A stretch of DNA of 15,767 nucleotides from CAZKCI01 sp964551475 (GCA_964551475.1 CAZKCI010000030.1:1-15767); one strand, 5' to 3'. Counted from the stretch's first letter, positions 7,110-14,598 are shown. A program made the numbers and translations. The notes: generated from the letters alone by a model not told the origin.

Positions 7110-7928
7110 TCATCCGTCCTTCGCGTGCTTCCCCTTGACCTCCCGGAGCGGACGGCCCGAGCCTCCCGACTTCTCCTTGATGATCTCGGCCATGATCGAC
7201 ACCGCGATCTCCTCCGGGGAGTTGTCGCCGAGGTCGAGTCCCATCGGCGCATGGACGCGCGGGTCGGAGCGGACCTTCAATCCCTTCTCCTCCAGGGCGT
7301 CGAAGATCTTCTCCACCTTCCGCGCGCTCCCGATCATCCCGATGTAGCGGGCGGGCGTGGCCAGGAGGCGGGCCAGGCAGATCTGGTCGAAGAGGTGGCC
7401 CCGGGTGAGGATGACCGCATAGGTCTCCGCGTCCGCTCCCGGCTCGTCGTCCCAGCGGGAGAAATCGACCGTCCGCAGACGGCGGGCGGAGGGGAAACGC
7501 TCCTGGGTGACGAACTCGGCGCGGTCGTCGATCACCGAGTAGGGGAAGGAGGACGCTTCGGCCAGGCGGGCCAGGGCGAGACCCACGTGCCCTCCCCCGC
7601 AGATCAGGATGTTGTGGCGGGAGGAGATCACGTCCAGGAAGACCTCCTGCTCGCCGCCGCAGAGCATCCCCTTCGCCGCCGCGGTGGGAGCGTCCATCCG
7701 AAAGGTGAGCGAACGGGAGACCCGCTCCTTCATGGCCTGTCCCGCCTCCGCGATCACCCGGGCTTCCAGCTCCCCTCCCCCCACCGTGCCGGCCTGGGAG
7801 CCGTCGGAGGCGATCGCCATCTTGGCCCCCGGCTCGGCCGGCGAGGATCCGCTGGTGCGGACCACGGTGGCGAGAACCAGGCTCCAGCCTTCCCGGCGCC
7901 GGGACGCGATGAACTCGAACAGGTCCAT
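7110..7928 (-). CDS. xdhC: XdhC-family molybdenum cofactor insertion/sulfuration chaperone
   Basis: XdhC/CoxI family protein (272 aa), which binds the Mo cofactor, protects its sulfurated form and inserts it into the apo-hydroxylase. The N-terminal XdhC_CoxI domain (about 10-100) has SLVLATVVRTSGSSPAEPGA and GTVGGGELEA. A central Rossmann motif, ICGGGHVGLALA (about 109-120), starts the C-terminal domain, followed by TRGHLFDQ, YIGMIGSARK and a C-terminal NSPEEIAVSIMAEII. The ATG at 7928 begins MDLFEFI. A GGGAAG Shine-Dalgarno lies across the stop codon of the upstream gene, only 5 nt away, so the two are probably translationally coupled. A longer upstream frame exists but overlaps the neighbour and is not needed. 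Confidence 0.93.
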   Translation of the reverse strand: MDLFEFIASRRREGWSLVLATVVRTSGSSPAEPGAKMAIASDGSQAGTVGGGELEARVIAEAGQAMKERVSRSLTFRMDAPTAAAKGMLCGGEQEVFLDVISSRHNILICGGGHVGLALARLAEASSFPYSVIDDRAEFVTQERFPSARRLRTVDFSRWDDEPGADAETYAVILTRGHLFDQICLARLLATPARYIGMIGSARKVEKIFDALEEKGLKVRSDPRVHAPMGLDLGDNSPEEIAVSIMAEIIKEKSGGSGRPLREVKGKHAKDG

Positions 7929-7933
7929 GCGAG

Positions 7934-8566
7934 CTACTTCCCTTGCAGGATCTTCTCCCACGGGGGAGCGGGCGTGGGGGGCGCGGAGGAACGGGAGACC
8001 GCCGCCTCCCACTCCTCCCGGCTGAAGACGCCTTTGTCGATCAGGATCTGGATCAGCGCTTCCTGCCGGTGGCTCCAGGCGCGGAGATCCTCGGCGCCCA
8101 GCTCCTGGCGCCCCTTCAGGAAGTCCGCGTAATTCCGGGCGGTCTCGATCCGCTGGGAACGGACCGCCTCCGGCTCCTCTCCGATCACCCAGCCTTCCGA
8201 GACCTTCTCTACGTCGATCCAGGGGAAATTGTTCTTGGCGCTGATCACCTTGCCGTAGACCAGCAAACGGTCGCTCTTTTCAAAACGCTTGATCTCCTCC
8301 TCCCGGGAGCGGGGGAAAAAGAGCTGGGCGAAGATGCGGTCGGAGGCCTCCACGATAAAGCCGATCTGGTCGTCGGAGGAGCGGAAGACGTCCCGGTCGT
8401 TCAGCCAGGTATCGTCCAGGCGGATAAAGCGGCATTTCAGCTTGATCGGGACGCCCACGAACTGATCGGGCTCCCGGCTGATCACCAGGGGATCGGCCTC
8501 GATGTAGTCGGCGGCCGGGGGCGCGGACGGAAGAAACAGGGCGATCAGCAAGGCAAACGCCATCAT
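7934..8566 (-). CDS. Exported protein of unknown function, first gene of the Mo-hydroxylase operon
   Basis: 210-aa protein that I do not recognise. Residues 1-19 form a short Sec signal peptide (MMAFALLIALFLPSAPPAA, likely cleaved before D20); there is no lipobox Cys. The mature part has a beta-rich stretch (about 35-125: VGVPIKLKCRFIRL, IGFIVEASDRIFAQLFF, LLVYGKVISAKNNFPWIDV) that looks like an OB-fold barrel. A helical, charged C-terminus follows, with LIDKGVFSREEWEAAV (175-190), then a Pro-rich tail. A strong Shine-Dalgarno (GGGAGGT, 8 nt spacing) and a good promoter precede it. It lies 5 nt from xdhC, so it is in the same transcript, although XdhC and the hydroxylase are cytoplasmic and this protein is predicted to be exported. 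Confidence 0.8.
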   Translation of the reverse strand: MMAFALLIALFLPSAPPAADYIEADPLVISREPDQFVGVPIKLKCRFIRLDDTWLNDRDVFRSSDDQIGFIVEASDRIFAQLFFPRSREEEIKRFEKSDRLLVYGKVISAKNNFPWIDVEKVSEGWVIGEEPEAVRSQRIETARNYADFLKGRQELGAEDLRAWSHRQEALIQILIDKGVFSREEWEAAVSRSSAPPTPAPPWEKILQGK

Positions 8567-8574
8567 AAAGAGAT

Positions 8575-8625
8575 ACCTCCCTTGTTTATCGACTATATTA
8601 TAGACGACGCAACTGGCAAGAGCAA
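8575..8625 (-). promoter_or_regulatory. Sigma-70-type promoter and Shine-Dalgarno for the Mo-hydroxylase operon
   Basis: Minus strand: -35 TTGCTC (8620-8625), a 17-nt spacer and a perfect -10 TATAAT (8597-8602). Transcription should start near 8590, leaving a leader of about 24 nt with Shine-Dalgarno GGGAGGT at 8575-8581, 8 nt before the ATG. The -35 matches consensus at 3 of 6 positions. The AT-rich centre, TATATTATA, is nearly palindromic, so it might also serve the divergent gene at 8668, but no -35 is seen for that direction. Confidence 0.65.
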
Positions 8626-8667
8626 ATCTCTCTATCCGCTTCCGCCCTCCCCTGCTATCCTGCTTCC

Positions 8668-9657
8668 ATGGCCGATCAACCGACAGCCCTGGTCACCGGC
8701 GGATCCGGTTTCATCGGTGGTCATCTCGTCGCGGGACTCCTCGCCGAGGGCTTCCGCGTCCGCTGCCTGGTCCGGGACAGCAGCCCGCTCGACTGCCTCC
8801 CCCGGGAACGGATCACGCTCTGCCGGGGGGACCTCGCCGACACCGGCTCCCTCGCCCGGGCCGTCGAGGGCGCGGACTGGATCTTCCATCTCGCGGGATT
8901 GGTCACCGCCAACCGGCGCGAGGATTTTTTCCGGGTGAACCGGGAGGGGACGCGTATTCTCCTCCGGGCGGCCGCGGACGGCGCGCCGCGCTTGGCCGGC
9001 TTCATCTATCTGAGCAGTCTCTCGGCGGCGGGGCCCAGCCCGGACGGGCGCCTGCTCACCGAAGAGGATGAGCCGCGGCCGGTGAGCGCCTACGGGGAAA
9101 GCAAGCTCGCCGCCGAACGGGAGGCGGCCGCCTTCGCCGACCGTTTCCCGGTGACCCTCATCCGTCCCCCCGCGGTTTACGGACCCCGGGAGAAGGAGAT
9201 CTACCGTTTCCTCGCCGCGGTCTCCCGGGGGCTGAGGATCAGCCTTTCCTGGGAAGACCTCCGCTTCAGCATCATCCACGTCGAGGACCTGGTGCGGGCG
9301 CTCATCGCCGCCGTCCGGACGCCGGGAAAAGGGCTGCGAACGTATTTTGTCTCGGACGGAAAAGTTTACAGCTGGAATCGTTCGCTCATCATGATCGCGG
9401 AGATGCTCGGCCGGCGGACGATTCCCCTGCGCGTCCCCGGGACCCTCCTCTCCGCCCTGGTCCGCGCCTCCGGTGCCCTTTTCCCGTCCTCGCCGGCCGC
9501 TTTTTATGTAGACAAAATCCGGGAAATGGCGCAGAAGTATTGGCTATGCAGCGCCGAGAAGGCGCGGCGGGAACTCAACTTCACCCCCCGGTTTGCCCTG
9601 AAAGACGGGATGGCGGAGACGATCCGCTGGTACCGGGAAAACCACTGGATCTCCTGA
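8668..9657 (+). CDS. cerR: Extended SDR epimerase/dehydratase, probable ceramide (3-keto) reductase CerR-like
   Basis: 329-aa NAD(P)-dependent extended short-chain dehydrogenase. The nucleotide-binding loop is TGGSGFIG (10-17). The catalytic Ser is in YLSSLSA (about 116-117), with Y142 and K146 in AYGESKLAAE, then RPPAVYGP (167-173) and IHVEDLVRAL (203-212). In Caulobacter an SDR of this class (CerR) reduces the 3-keto group in sphingolipid synthesis. The assignment rests mostly on context: its stop codon is 2 nt before the start of a serine palmitoyltransferase. The ATG has no clear Shine-Dalgarno. By sequence alone it could act on a nucleotide sugar or steroid-like substrate, so the exact reaction is inferred. 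Confidence 0.75.
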   Translation: MADQPTALVTGGSGFIGGHLVAGLLAEGFRVRCLVRDSSPLDCLPRERITLCRGDLADTGSLARAVEGADWIFHLAGLVTANRREDFFRVNREGTRILLRAAADGAPRLAGFIYLSSLSAAGPSPDGRLLTEEDEPRPVSAYGESKLAAEREAAAFADRFPVTLIRPPAVYGPREKEIYRFLAAVSRGLRISLSWEDLRFSIIHVEDLVRALIAAVRTPGKGLRTYFVSDGKVYSWNRSLIMIAEMLGRRTIPLRVPGTLLSALVRASGALFPSSPAAFYVDKIREMAQKYWLCSAEKARRELNFTPRFALKDGMAETIRWYRENHWIS

Positions 9658-9659
9658 CC

Positions 9660-10889
9660 ATGACCATGGATTCAGCAAGCGGATCTCTCCAGCCGGCCGC
9701 CTCGCCGGCTACCGATGTCTTTCAGAAATGCCGTGATTTCACCCGGGCCCGGGACATCATGGCCTCGGGACTCTACCCCTATTTCACCGAGATCGCCTCC
9801 GCCCAGGAGACCGAGGTGACGATCGGGCATCAGCGGATCCTGATGCTCGGCTCCAATTCCTATCTCGGCCTCACCTGCCATCCCCTGGTCAAGAAAGCGG
9901 CCGCGGCCGCCCTGGAGAAATATGGGAGCGGCTGCGCGGGGTCGCGCTTCCTCAACGGCACGCTGGATATCCATCGGAAACTGGAGGAGCGACTGGCCCA
10001 TTTCTTCCGCAAGGAGGCCGCCCTGGTCTACTCCACCGGCTTCCAGACCAACCTGGGTGTCATCTCCGCGCTGGTGGGTAAAAACGATCACGTCCTGATC
10101 GACCGACTTGACCACGCCTCCATCATCGACGGGACACGCCTCTCCTTCGGCAAGAGCAAGAAGTTCATCCACAACGACATGGAGGACCTGCGCCGGATCC
10201 TCTCCCACTCCCACGACGGCGGCCAGCTGATCGCGGTGGACGGAGTCTTCAGCATGGAGGGGGACATCGCCCGCCTCCCCGAGATCATCGGCCTGGGGCG
10301 GGAGTTCGGGGCGCGGGTCCTGGTCGACGACGCCCACGCGGTGGGGGTGCTGGGCAAGACCGGGCGGGGGACCGCCGAGCACTTCGGCCTGGAGAAGGAG
10401 ATCGACCTGATCATGATCACCTTCTCCAAGTCGCTGGCCTCGATCGGCGGCTGCGTGGCCGGGTCCGAAGAGGTCATCCACTACCTGAAGCACCACTCCC
10501 GGGCCCTGATGTTCAGCGCCTCCCTCCCCCCCGCCTCGGTGGCGGCGGTGATGGCCGCCCTGGACATCATCGAGAAGGAGCCGGAGCGGCGGCGGCGGCT
10601 CTGGAAGATCACCCACAAGATGAAGGACGGCTTCAACCGCCTCGGCTTCGACACCGGCCGGAGCGAGACGCCGATCATCCCGCTCTTCATCGGGGAGATG
10701 GAGAAGGCCTTCCTGATGCGCAAGATGCTCTTCGACCAGGGGATCTTCGTCAACCCGGTCGTCCCCCCCGCCGTCCCCCCCGACCAGGCCCTTATCCGCA
10801 CCAGCTTCATGGCCACCCACACCGACGAGCAGCTCGACTTCGCCCTCAAGACCTTCGCCAAGGTCGGGAAGAAAATGGGTATTATTTAA
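9660..10889 (+). CDS. spt: Serine palmitoyltransferase (alpha-oxoamine synthase)
   Basis: PLP-dependent alpha-oxoamine synthase (409 aa), expected to condense serine with a fatty acyl thioester to 3-ketosphinganine, the first step of sphingolipid synthesis. Motifs: NSYLGL (66-71), GSRFLNGT (94-101), LDHASIIDG (150-158) with the PLP-stacking H152, DDAHAVGV (223-230), and TFSKSLASIGG (254-264) with Schiff-base K257. Features I recall from bacterial SPTs rather than KBL or BioF are KHHSRALMFSASLPPA (277-292) and NPVVPPAVPP with SFMATHTDEQLD (365-393). It lies 2 nt after the CerR-like gene. Two ATGs (9660, 9666) are possible starts; neither has a strong Shine-Dalgarno. No acyl carrier protein gene is in the window. 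Confidence 0.88.
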   Translation: MTMDSASGSLQPAASPATDVFQKCRDFTRARDIMASGLYPYFTEIASAQETEVTIGHQRILMLGSNSYLGLTCHPLVKKAAAAALEKYGSGCAGSRFLNGTLDIHRKLEERLAHFFRKEAALVYSTGFQTNLGVISALVGKNDHVLIDRLDHASIIDGTRLSFGKSKKFIHNDMEDLRRILSHSHDGGQLIAVDGVFSMEGDIARLPEIIGLGREFGARVLVDDAHAVGVLGKTGRGTAEHFGLEKEIDLIMITFSKSLASIGGCVAGSEEVIHYLKHHSRALMFSASLPPASVAAVMAALDIIEKEPERRRRLWKITHKMKDGFNRLGFDTGRSETPIIPLFIGEMEKAFLMRKMLFDQGIFVNPVVPPAVPPDQALIRTSFMATHTDEQLDFALKTFAKVGKKMGII

Positions 10890-10922
10890 GGTCGGGGGAA
10901 TCCCGCTCCCAGACGCTTTTGC

Positions 10923-10958
10923 GATCAGTAACTGATCACTGATTACTGATCACTTTTT
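10923..10958 (+). terminator. Possible intrinsic terminator made of TGATCAC-type words
   Basis: GATCAGTAA (10923-10931) is the exact reverse complement of TTACTGATC (10943-10951), giving a 9-bp stem with an 11-nt loop, followed by AC and T5 (10954-10958). It lies 33 nt past the spt stop. The inner sequence is TGATCAC, TGATTAC, TGATCAC in tandem, so this is also one of the iterated-word tracts. The stem is AT-rich, so terminator strength is doubtful. Confidence 0.5.
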
Positions 10959-10965
10959 ATGTTCC

Positions 10966-11030
10966 CGTGGGAGGGGCGTCCCGCCCCGATCCATGCCAAC
11001 CCGGATCGCGGCAAGAATGCCGCTCCCACA
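10966..11030. repeat. REP-like pair 1 (head-to-head)
   Basis: Forward element 10966-10992: head CGTGGGA, 6-bp stem GGGGCG/CGCCCC, tail GATCC. Inverted element 11003-11030: 5-bp stem GCGGC/GCCGC with the same head and tail on the opposite strand. A 10-nt gap separates them, giving a REPIN-like pair. Confidence 0.7.
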
Positions 11031-11060
11031 AATAGATTCGCGAGCGGATAAAACGGTCCC

Positions 11061-11126
11061 TGTGGGAGGGGCATTCCTGCCCCGATCCGGGCCATCTGGG
11101 ATCGCGGCGAGGACGCCGCTCCCACC
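11061..11126. repeat. REP-like pair 2 (head-to-head)
   Basis: Forward element 11061-11088 (TGTGGGA, stem GGGGC/GCCCC, GATCC) and inverted element 11099-11126 (stem GCGGC/GCCGC). The spacing and orientation match pair 1, 31 nt upstream. Together the two pairs fill most of the spacer between spt and the acyltransferase gene, whose ATG is 22 nt further on. Confidence 0.72.
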
Positions 11127-11147
11127 AGGGATTGCAGATCTTCTCTC

Positions 11148-12272
11148 ATGACCTCATCCCCTCCCCTCCGAATCGTCGAAGTCGCCGGGCGCCGCGACTT
11201 GAAAACCTTCCTGACCTTTCCCTGGCGGGTGTACCGGGGGAATCCCTTCTGGGTCCCCCCCCTGCTCCCGGTGGAGAAAGCCCTCCTCACGCCGGGGAAA
11301 GACCCCTTCTGGGAACACGCCGAACGCGCCCTTTTCCTCGCCTTCCGGGGGGAGGAGCCGGTGGGGCGAATCGCCGCCATCGAAGACCGCGATTTCATCG
11401 CTTACCACCGCGCGCCCACCGGCTATTTCGGATTCTTCGAATGCCTCGACGATCCGGAAGCGGCCCGTTCCCTTTTCCAGATCGCCGAAAAGTGGCTCCA
11501 GGCGAGAAAGCTGACGGCCATGATCGGCCCCCTGAACCCCTCCACCAACAATACCTGCGGCTTCCTCCTCGAAGGGTACGATTCGCCCCCCAAGATCATG
11601 ATGCCCTACACCCTGCCTTATTATCATCGGCTCTGCGAAGAGTGCGGACTGAGCAAGGCCAAGGACCTCCTCGCCTACCGCATCCCCGTCCCCAAAGAGA
11701 TGAACCCCCGCCTGGAAACGATGGCCGAGGCCCTGAAGAAACGGGGCGCGACGATCCGCCTGATCGACATGAAGAATTTCCGGCGGGAGCTCGACCTGGT
11801 CCGGAAGATCTACAACGAGGCCTGGAAGGACAACTGGGGTTTCGTGCCCATCACCGAGGCCGAGATCGAGCACATGGCCAAGGAGCTGAAGCCGCTGGTC
11901 GTCCCCGCGCTCACCTTCTTCGCTGAATACCGGGGCGAGACGGCGGGCTTCTACCTGGTTCTCCCCGATTACAACCAGGTGATCAAGAGAATGAACGGAA
12001 AGATGGGGCCCCGCCAACTGCTGATTTTTCTCCTGAACCGGAGAAAAATCACGGAGATCCGCCTCCTCATGGCCGGGATCATCGGGAAGTTCCAGAAGAA
12101 GGGGCTCGACGCCCTCCTCTACCTCGAGTCGGCCCGGACCGCGCGCGACCTGGGCTACCGGGACTCGGAGATCTCCTGGCTCCTCGAGGACAACGCGCTG
12201 GTCATCCGCGCCACCGAGTTCATGGGCGGGACCCTCTCCAAGAAATACCGCATCTACGAGAAAAACCTTTAG
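11148..12272 (+). CDS. bcerS: GNAT-type N-acyltransferase, probable bacterial ceramide synthase (bCerS-like)
   Basis: 374-aa protein of a two-domain GNAT-like family, often left as hypothetical. Recognisable parts: FLTFPWRVYRGNPFWVPPLL (21-40), the family N-terminus; PVGRIAAIEDRDF (71-83), a GNAT core strand; GYFGFFE (92-98); GPLNPSTNNTCGFLLEGYDS (127-146); YNEAWKDNWGFVP (222-234), opening the second domain; and SWLLEDNALVIRATEFMGG with KKYRIYEKNL at the end, a typical GNAT C-terminus. Caulobacter bacterial ceramide synthase is a GNAT protein of about this size encoded near spt and cerR. The position here, downstream of both on the same strand, supports N-acylation of a sphingoid base. No strong Shine-Dalgarno. 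A GC hairpin (12271-12294) follows the stop without a T run. It could instead acylate another amine. Confidence 0.7.
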   Translation: MTSSPPLRIVEVAGRRDLKTFLTFPWRVYRGNPFWVPPLLPVEKALLTPGKDPFWEHAERALFLAFRGEEPVGRIAAIEDRDFIAYHRAPTGYFGFFECLDDPEAARSLFQIAEKWLQARKLTAMIGPLNPSTNNTCGFLLEGYDSPPKIMMPYTLPYYHRLCEECGLSKAKDLLAYRIPVPKEMNPRLETMAEALKKRGATIRLIDMKNFRRELDLVRKIYNEAWKDNWGFVPITEAEIEHMAKELKPLVVPALTFFAEYRGETAGFYLVLPDYNQVIKRMNGKMGPRQLLIFLLNRRKITEIRLLMAGIIGKFQKKGLDALLYLESARTARDLGYRDSEISWLLEDNALVIRATEFMGGTLSKKYRIYEKNL

Positions 12273-12304
12273 GCCCGGCGGGCTATACCGGCCTGATTGA
12301 TAAT

Positions 12305-12332
12305 TGTGGGAGCGACATTCTTGTCGCGATCC
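12305..12332 (+). repeat. Single REP-like element in a gene leader
   Basis: TGTGGGA (12305-12311), stem GCGAC/GTCGC around ATTCTT, tail GATCC (12328-12332). The third stem base pair differs from other copies on both sides (A/T), so pairing is kept. It lies in the leader of the first beta-helix gene, its tail 8 nt before the Shine-Dalgarno. Confidence 0.7.
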
Positions 12333-12352
12333 GATACATCGGGAGGGAGACC

Positions 12353-13444
12353 ATGCGGATAATTTCGCTGATCGCGGCCGCGGCGGGAATCCTCGGCCTG
12401 GGGAACATTTCCGCTCGCGCCGCCGACTTCAACGGCGACGGGACGGACGAGATCGCCGTCTTCCGCCCAGCGGAAGGCAAATGGTCGGCGCGGAACGTCA
12501 CCCGGGTCTACTTCGGAGGGAGCGGCGACGTCCCCGTCCCGGTCGATCTCAAGGGGAACGGGACCGACGCGCCCGCCACCTTCCGCGCCTCCGACGGGCT
12601 GTGGGCGGTCCGCAACGTCACCCGGGCCTACTTCGGGGGCGCGGGCGACATCCCCCTGGGGAAAGGCGGCGCCGACCCCGCCACTCGCGCGTATGATTAC
12701 GTCGTCCGCGCCGACGACGGGGCTGACCTCCTCCGGGCCCTCGAGTCCACGAGCTACCGCTCGGTCTTCGTCCCGATCGGAACCTATATCGTCAGCGACG
12801 TCATCAACGTGGCCTATGTCCGCCATATCGTCGGGGAGGGCAACTGGGCCTCGATCGACTTCACCGGCGATAACTTCCTGAACGTCGGCTGCGAGGGCTG
12901 CACGCTGGAAAACATCCGGGTGCGCTACGGGGGAAGGACCTACTACGGGAACTTCTACGTCGAAGCCGACAACGTCACCATCCGGAACTGCCGTTCCGTC
13001 GAGAGCCTCGAGGACGCATTCCGCTGCAGCGAAGACAGCGACCAGGTGAGCTATTTCGATTGCCTGGCCAAAGACGCGGCCCAATACGGTTTCATAGCCC
13101 ACCTGGGCAATCCCACCGTCCGCTATGCCAACTGCCTGGCCGACTCCTGCCTCCTGGCCGGCTTCATGCACTGCCAGAATCTTTCCGGCTGCGTCGTAGA
13201 AGGGGCAAATATTTCCTCGTACGGTTTCTACACCTGCTCCCGGGTCTCCTCTTGCCAGGCGTCCGACGTCACCAACACGGGTTTCAGTAACTGCACCGGG
13301 GTCTCCGCCTGTTCAGTCGACGGCAACGCCCATACCACCTACGGCTTCTCCGGCTGCGCCAATCTCTCGAGTTGCCATGTCGAGAACTGCACCGGGGTGG
13401 AGTATTACGTCTGTTCCTGGAAGAACTCCACATCGTGCGATTAG
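12353..13444 (+). CDS. Secreted FG-GAP/beta-helix protein A (tandem paralogue)
   Basis: 363-aa exported protein of unknown function. Sec signal peptide 1-23 (cleavage after ARA). Two FG-GAP/VCBS-like repeats follow (25-61 and 62-101): DFNGDGTDEIAVF carries a DxDGxDE-type calcium loop, while the second copy, DLKGNGTDAPATF, has lost acidic ligands. Residues 115-200 fit the first turns of a pectate-lyase-type right-handed beta-helix (PIGTYIVSDVINV, CTLENIRVRYGG). From 265 on, coils repeat as G-F-x2-C-x5-C, with pairs C274/C280, C295/C301, C314/C320 and C335/C341 at 21/19/21-residue steps. It ends TSCD. A strong Shine-Dalgarno (GGGAGGGAG) precedes the ATG. No carbohydrate-active catalytic residues are recognisable. 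An adhesive, carbohydrate-binding or surface role is a guess. Confidence 0.85.
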   Translation: MRIISLIAAAAGILGLGNISARAADFNGDGTDEIAVFRPAEGKWSARNVTRVYFGGSGDVPVPVDLKGNGTDAPATFRASDGLWAVRNVTRAYFGGAGDIPLGKGGADPATRAYDYVVRADDGADLLRALESTSYRSVFVPIGTYIVSDVINVAYVRHIVGEGNWASIDFTGDNFLNVGCEGCTLENIRVRYGGRTYYGNFYVEADNVTIRNCRSVESLEDAFRCSEDSDQVSYFDCLAKDAAQYGFIAHLGNPTVRYANCLADSCLLAGFMHCQNLSGCVVEGANISSYGFYTCSRVSSCQASDVTNTGFSNCTGVSACSVDGNAHTTYGFSGCANLSSCHVENCTGVEYYVCSWKNSTSCD

Positions 13445-13503
13445 AAGCGGCGGGGATATTCACCGCCCACGAGGCAAAGCGCATGACCGCGAAAGGAGCA
13501 CGC

Positions 13504-14598
13504 ATGAAAGGTATCGTGATGGCCGCTCTGGTCCTGGGAGTGGGGGCGGGGATGGATATTTCCGCCGCGCGCGGGGCCGACTTCAACGGCGACGGGACGA
13601 ACGAGATCGCCGTCTTCTCCCCCGCGGAGGGCAAATGGTCGGCGCGGAACGTCACCCGGGTCTACTTCGGAGGGAGCGGCGACGTCCCCGTCCCGGTCGA
13701 TCTCAAGGGGAACGGGACCGACGCCATCGCCACCTTCCGCGCCTCCGACGGTCTCTGGGCGGTCCGCAACGTCACCCGGGTCTACTTCGGCGGGGCGGGC
13801 GACATTCCCCTGGGGAAAGGCGGCGCCGACCCGGCCGCTATCGCCTATGACTATGTTGTCCGCGCGGGCGACGGGGCGGACCTCCTGCGGGCCCTGGAAT
13901 CCACCGAGTACCGCTCGGTCTTCATACCGATCGGGACCTACGCCGTCTCCTCCACCATCAACGTGACCTATGTGCGCCACATCCTCGGCGAGGGCAACTT
14001 CGTCTCCATCGACTTCAGCGGGTCCAACTTCCTGTCCATCGAATGCGACTCCTGCACCCTCGAGAACATCCGGGTGCGCTACGGCGGGATGCCGAGCTAC
14101 GGCAACGTCTACATCGACGCCTCCAACGTCACCCTCTGGAACTGCCGCTCCTTCGACAGCGCCGACGACGCCTTCGTCTACAGCGCGGCGAGCGACCAGG
14201 TGAGCTTGGGGAACTGCCTGGCCAACGGCTCCGCCGGCGTCGGCTTCCTGGCCGCCGGGACCACCCCCACCTCCCGCTTCGTCAACTGCTTCGCCGAGAC
14301 CTGCGCCACCGACGGCTTCTCCGGCTGCTGGAACCTCTCCAACTGCATCGTGGACGGGAACAACGACACCTCCCGGGGCTTTTTCAGCTGCTACAACCTC
14401 TCCTCCTGCCACGCCTACGACGCCACCGGGAGCGGCTTCCGCCTGTGCTCCCGGATCGCCGCCTGTTCAGTCGACGGCAACGCCCACACCCAATATGGTT
14501 TTTACTTCTGCACCAACCTCTCCGGTTGCCATGTCGAGAACTGCACGACCGGGGAGTATACGAGCTCCACGCTGATGGACACCTCATCCTGCGATTGA
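13504..14598 (+). CDS. Secreted FG-GAP/beta-helix protein B (tandem paralogue)
   Basis: 364-aa paralogue of the gene 59 nt upstream, with the same layout: signal peptide 1-24 (ending ARG-A), two FG-GAP-like repeats (26-102), beta-helix (about 115-350) and C-terminus SSCD. I chose the ATG at 13504 because AAAGGAG lies 5-6 nt before it; an in-frame ATG at 13483 would put seven residues before the signal peptide. Cys pairs C275/C281, C296/C302, C315/C321 and C336/C342 repeat the 21/19/21 spacing. The first 100 residues are almost identical to protein A and share a 95-nt perfect match, while residues 235-320 are clearly diverged. The first repeat reads DGTNEIAVFSP, with Asp to Asn in the calcium loop. 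Function unknown. Confidence 0.85.
   Translation: MKGIVMAALVLGVGAGMDISAARGADFNGDGTNEIAVFSPAEGKWSARNVTRVYFGGSGDVPVPVDLKGNGTDAIATFRASDGLWAVRNVTRVYFGGAGDIPLGKGGADPAAIAYDYVVRAGDGADLLRALESTEYRSVFIPIGTYAVSSTINVTYVRHILGEGNFVSIDFSGSNFLSIECDSCTLENIRVRYGGMPSYGNVYIDASNVTLWNCRSFDSADDAFVYSAASDQVSLGNCLANGSAGVGFLAAGTTPTSRFVNCFAETCATDGFSGCWNLSNCIVDGNNDTSRGFFSCYNLSSCHAYDATGSGFRLCSRIAACSVDGNAHTQYGFYFCTNLSGCHVENCTTGEYTSSTLMDTSSCD

Noticed and set aside
9672..10820. 382-codon minus-strand frame opposite spt
   Set aside because: The plus-strand frame carries all PLP-enzyme motifs; the antisense product is Gly/Asp/His-rich noise.
9660..10889. Glycine C-acetyltransferase (KBL) or 8-amino-7-oxononanoate synthase (BioF)
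   Set aside because: It is the same superfamily, but the C-terminal NPVVPPAVPP and MATHT motifs, KHHSRALMFSASLPPA, and neighbours resembling CerR and bCerS favour serine palmitoyltransferase. No biotin or threonine genes are nearby.
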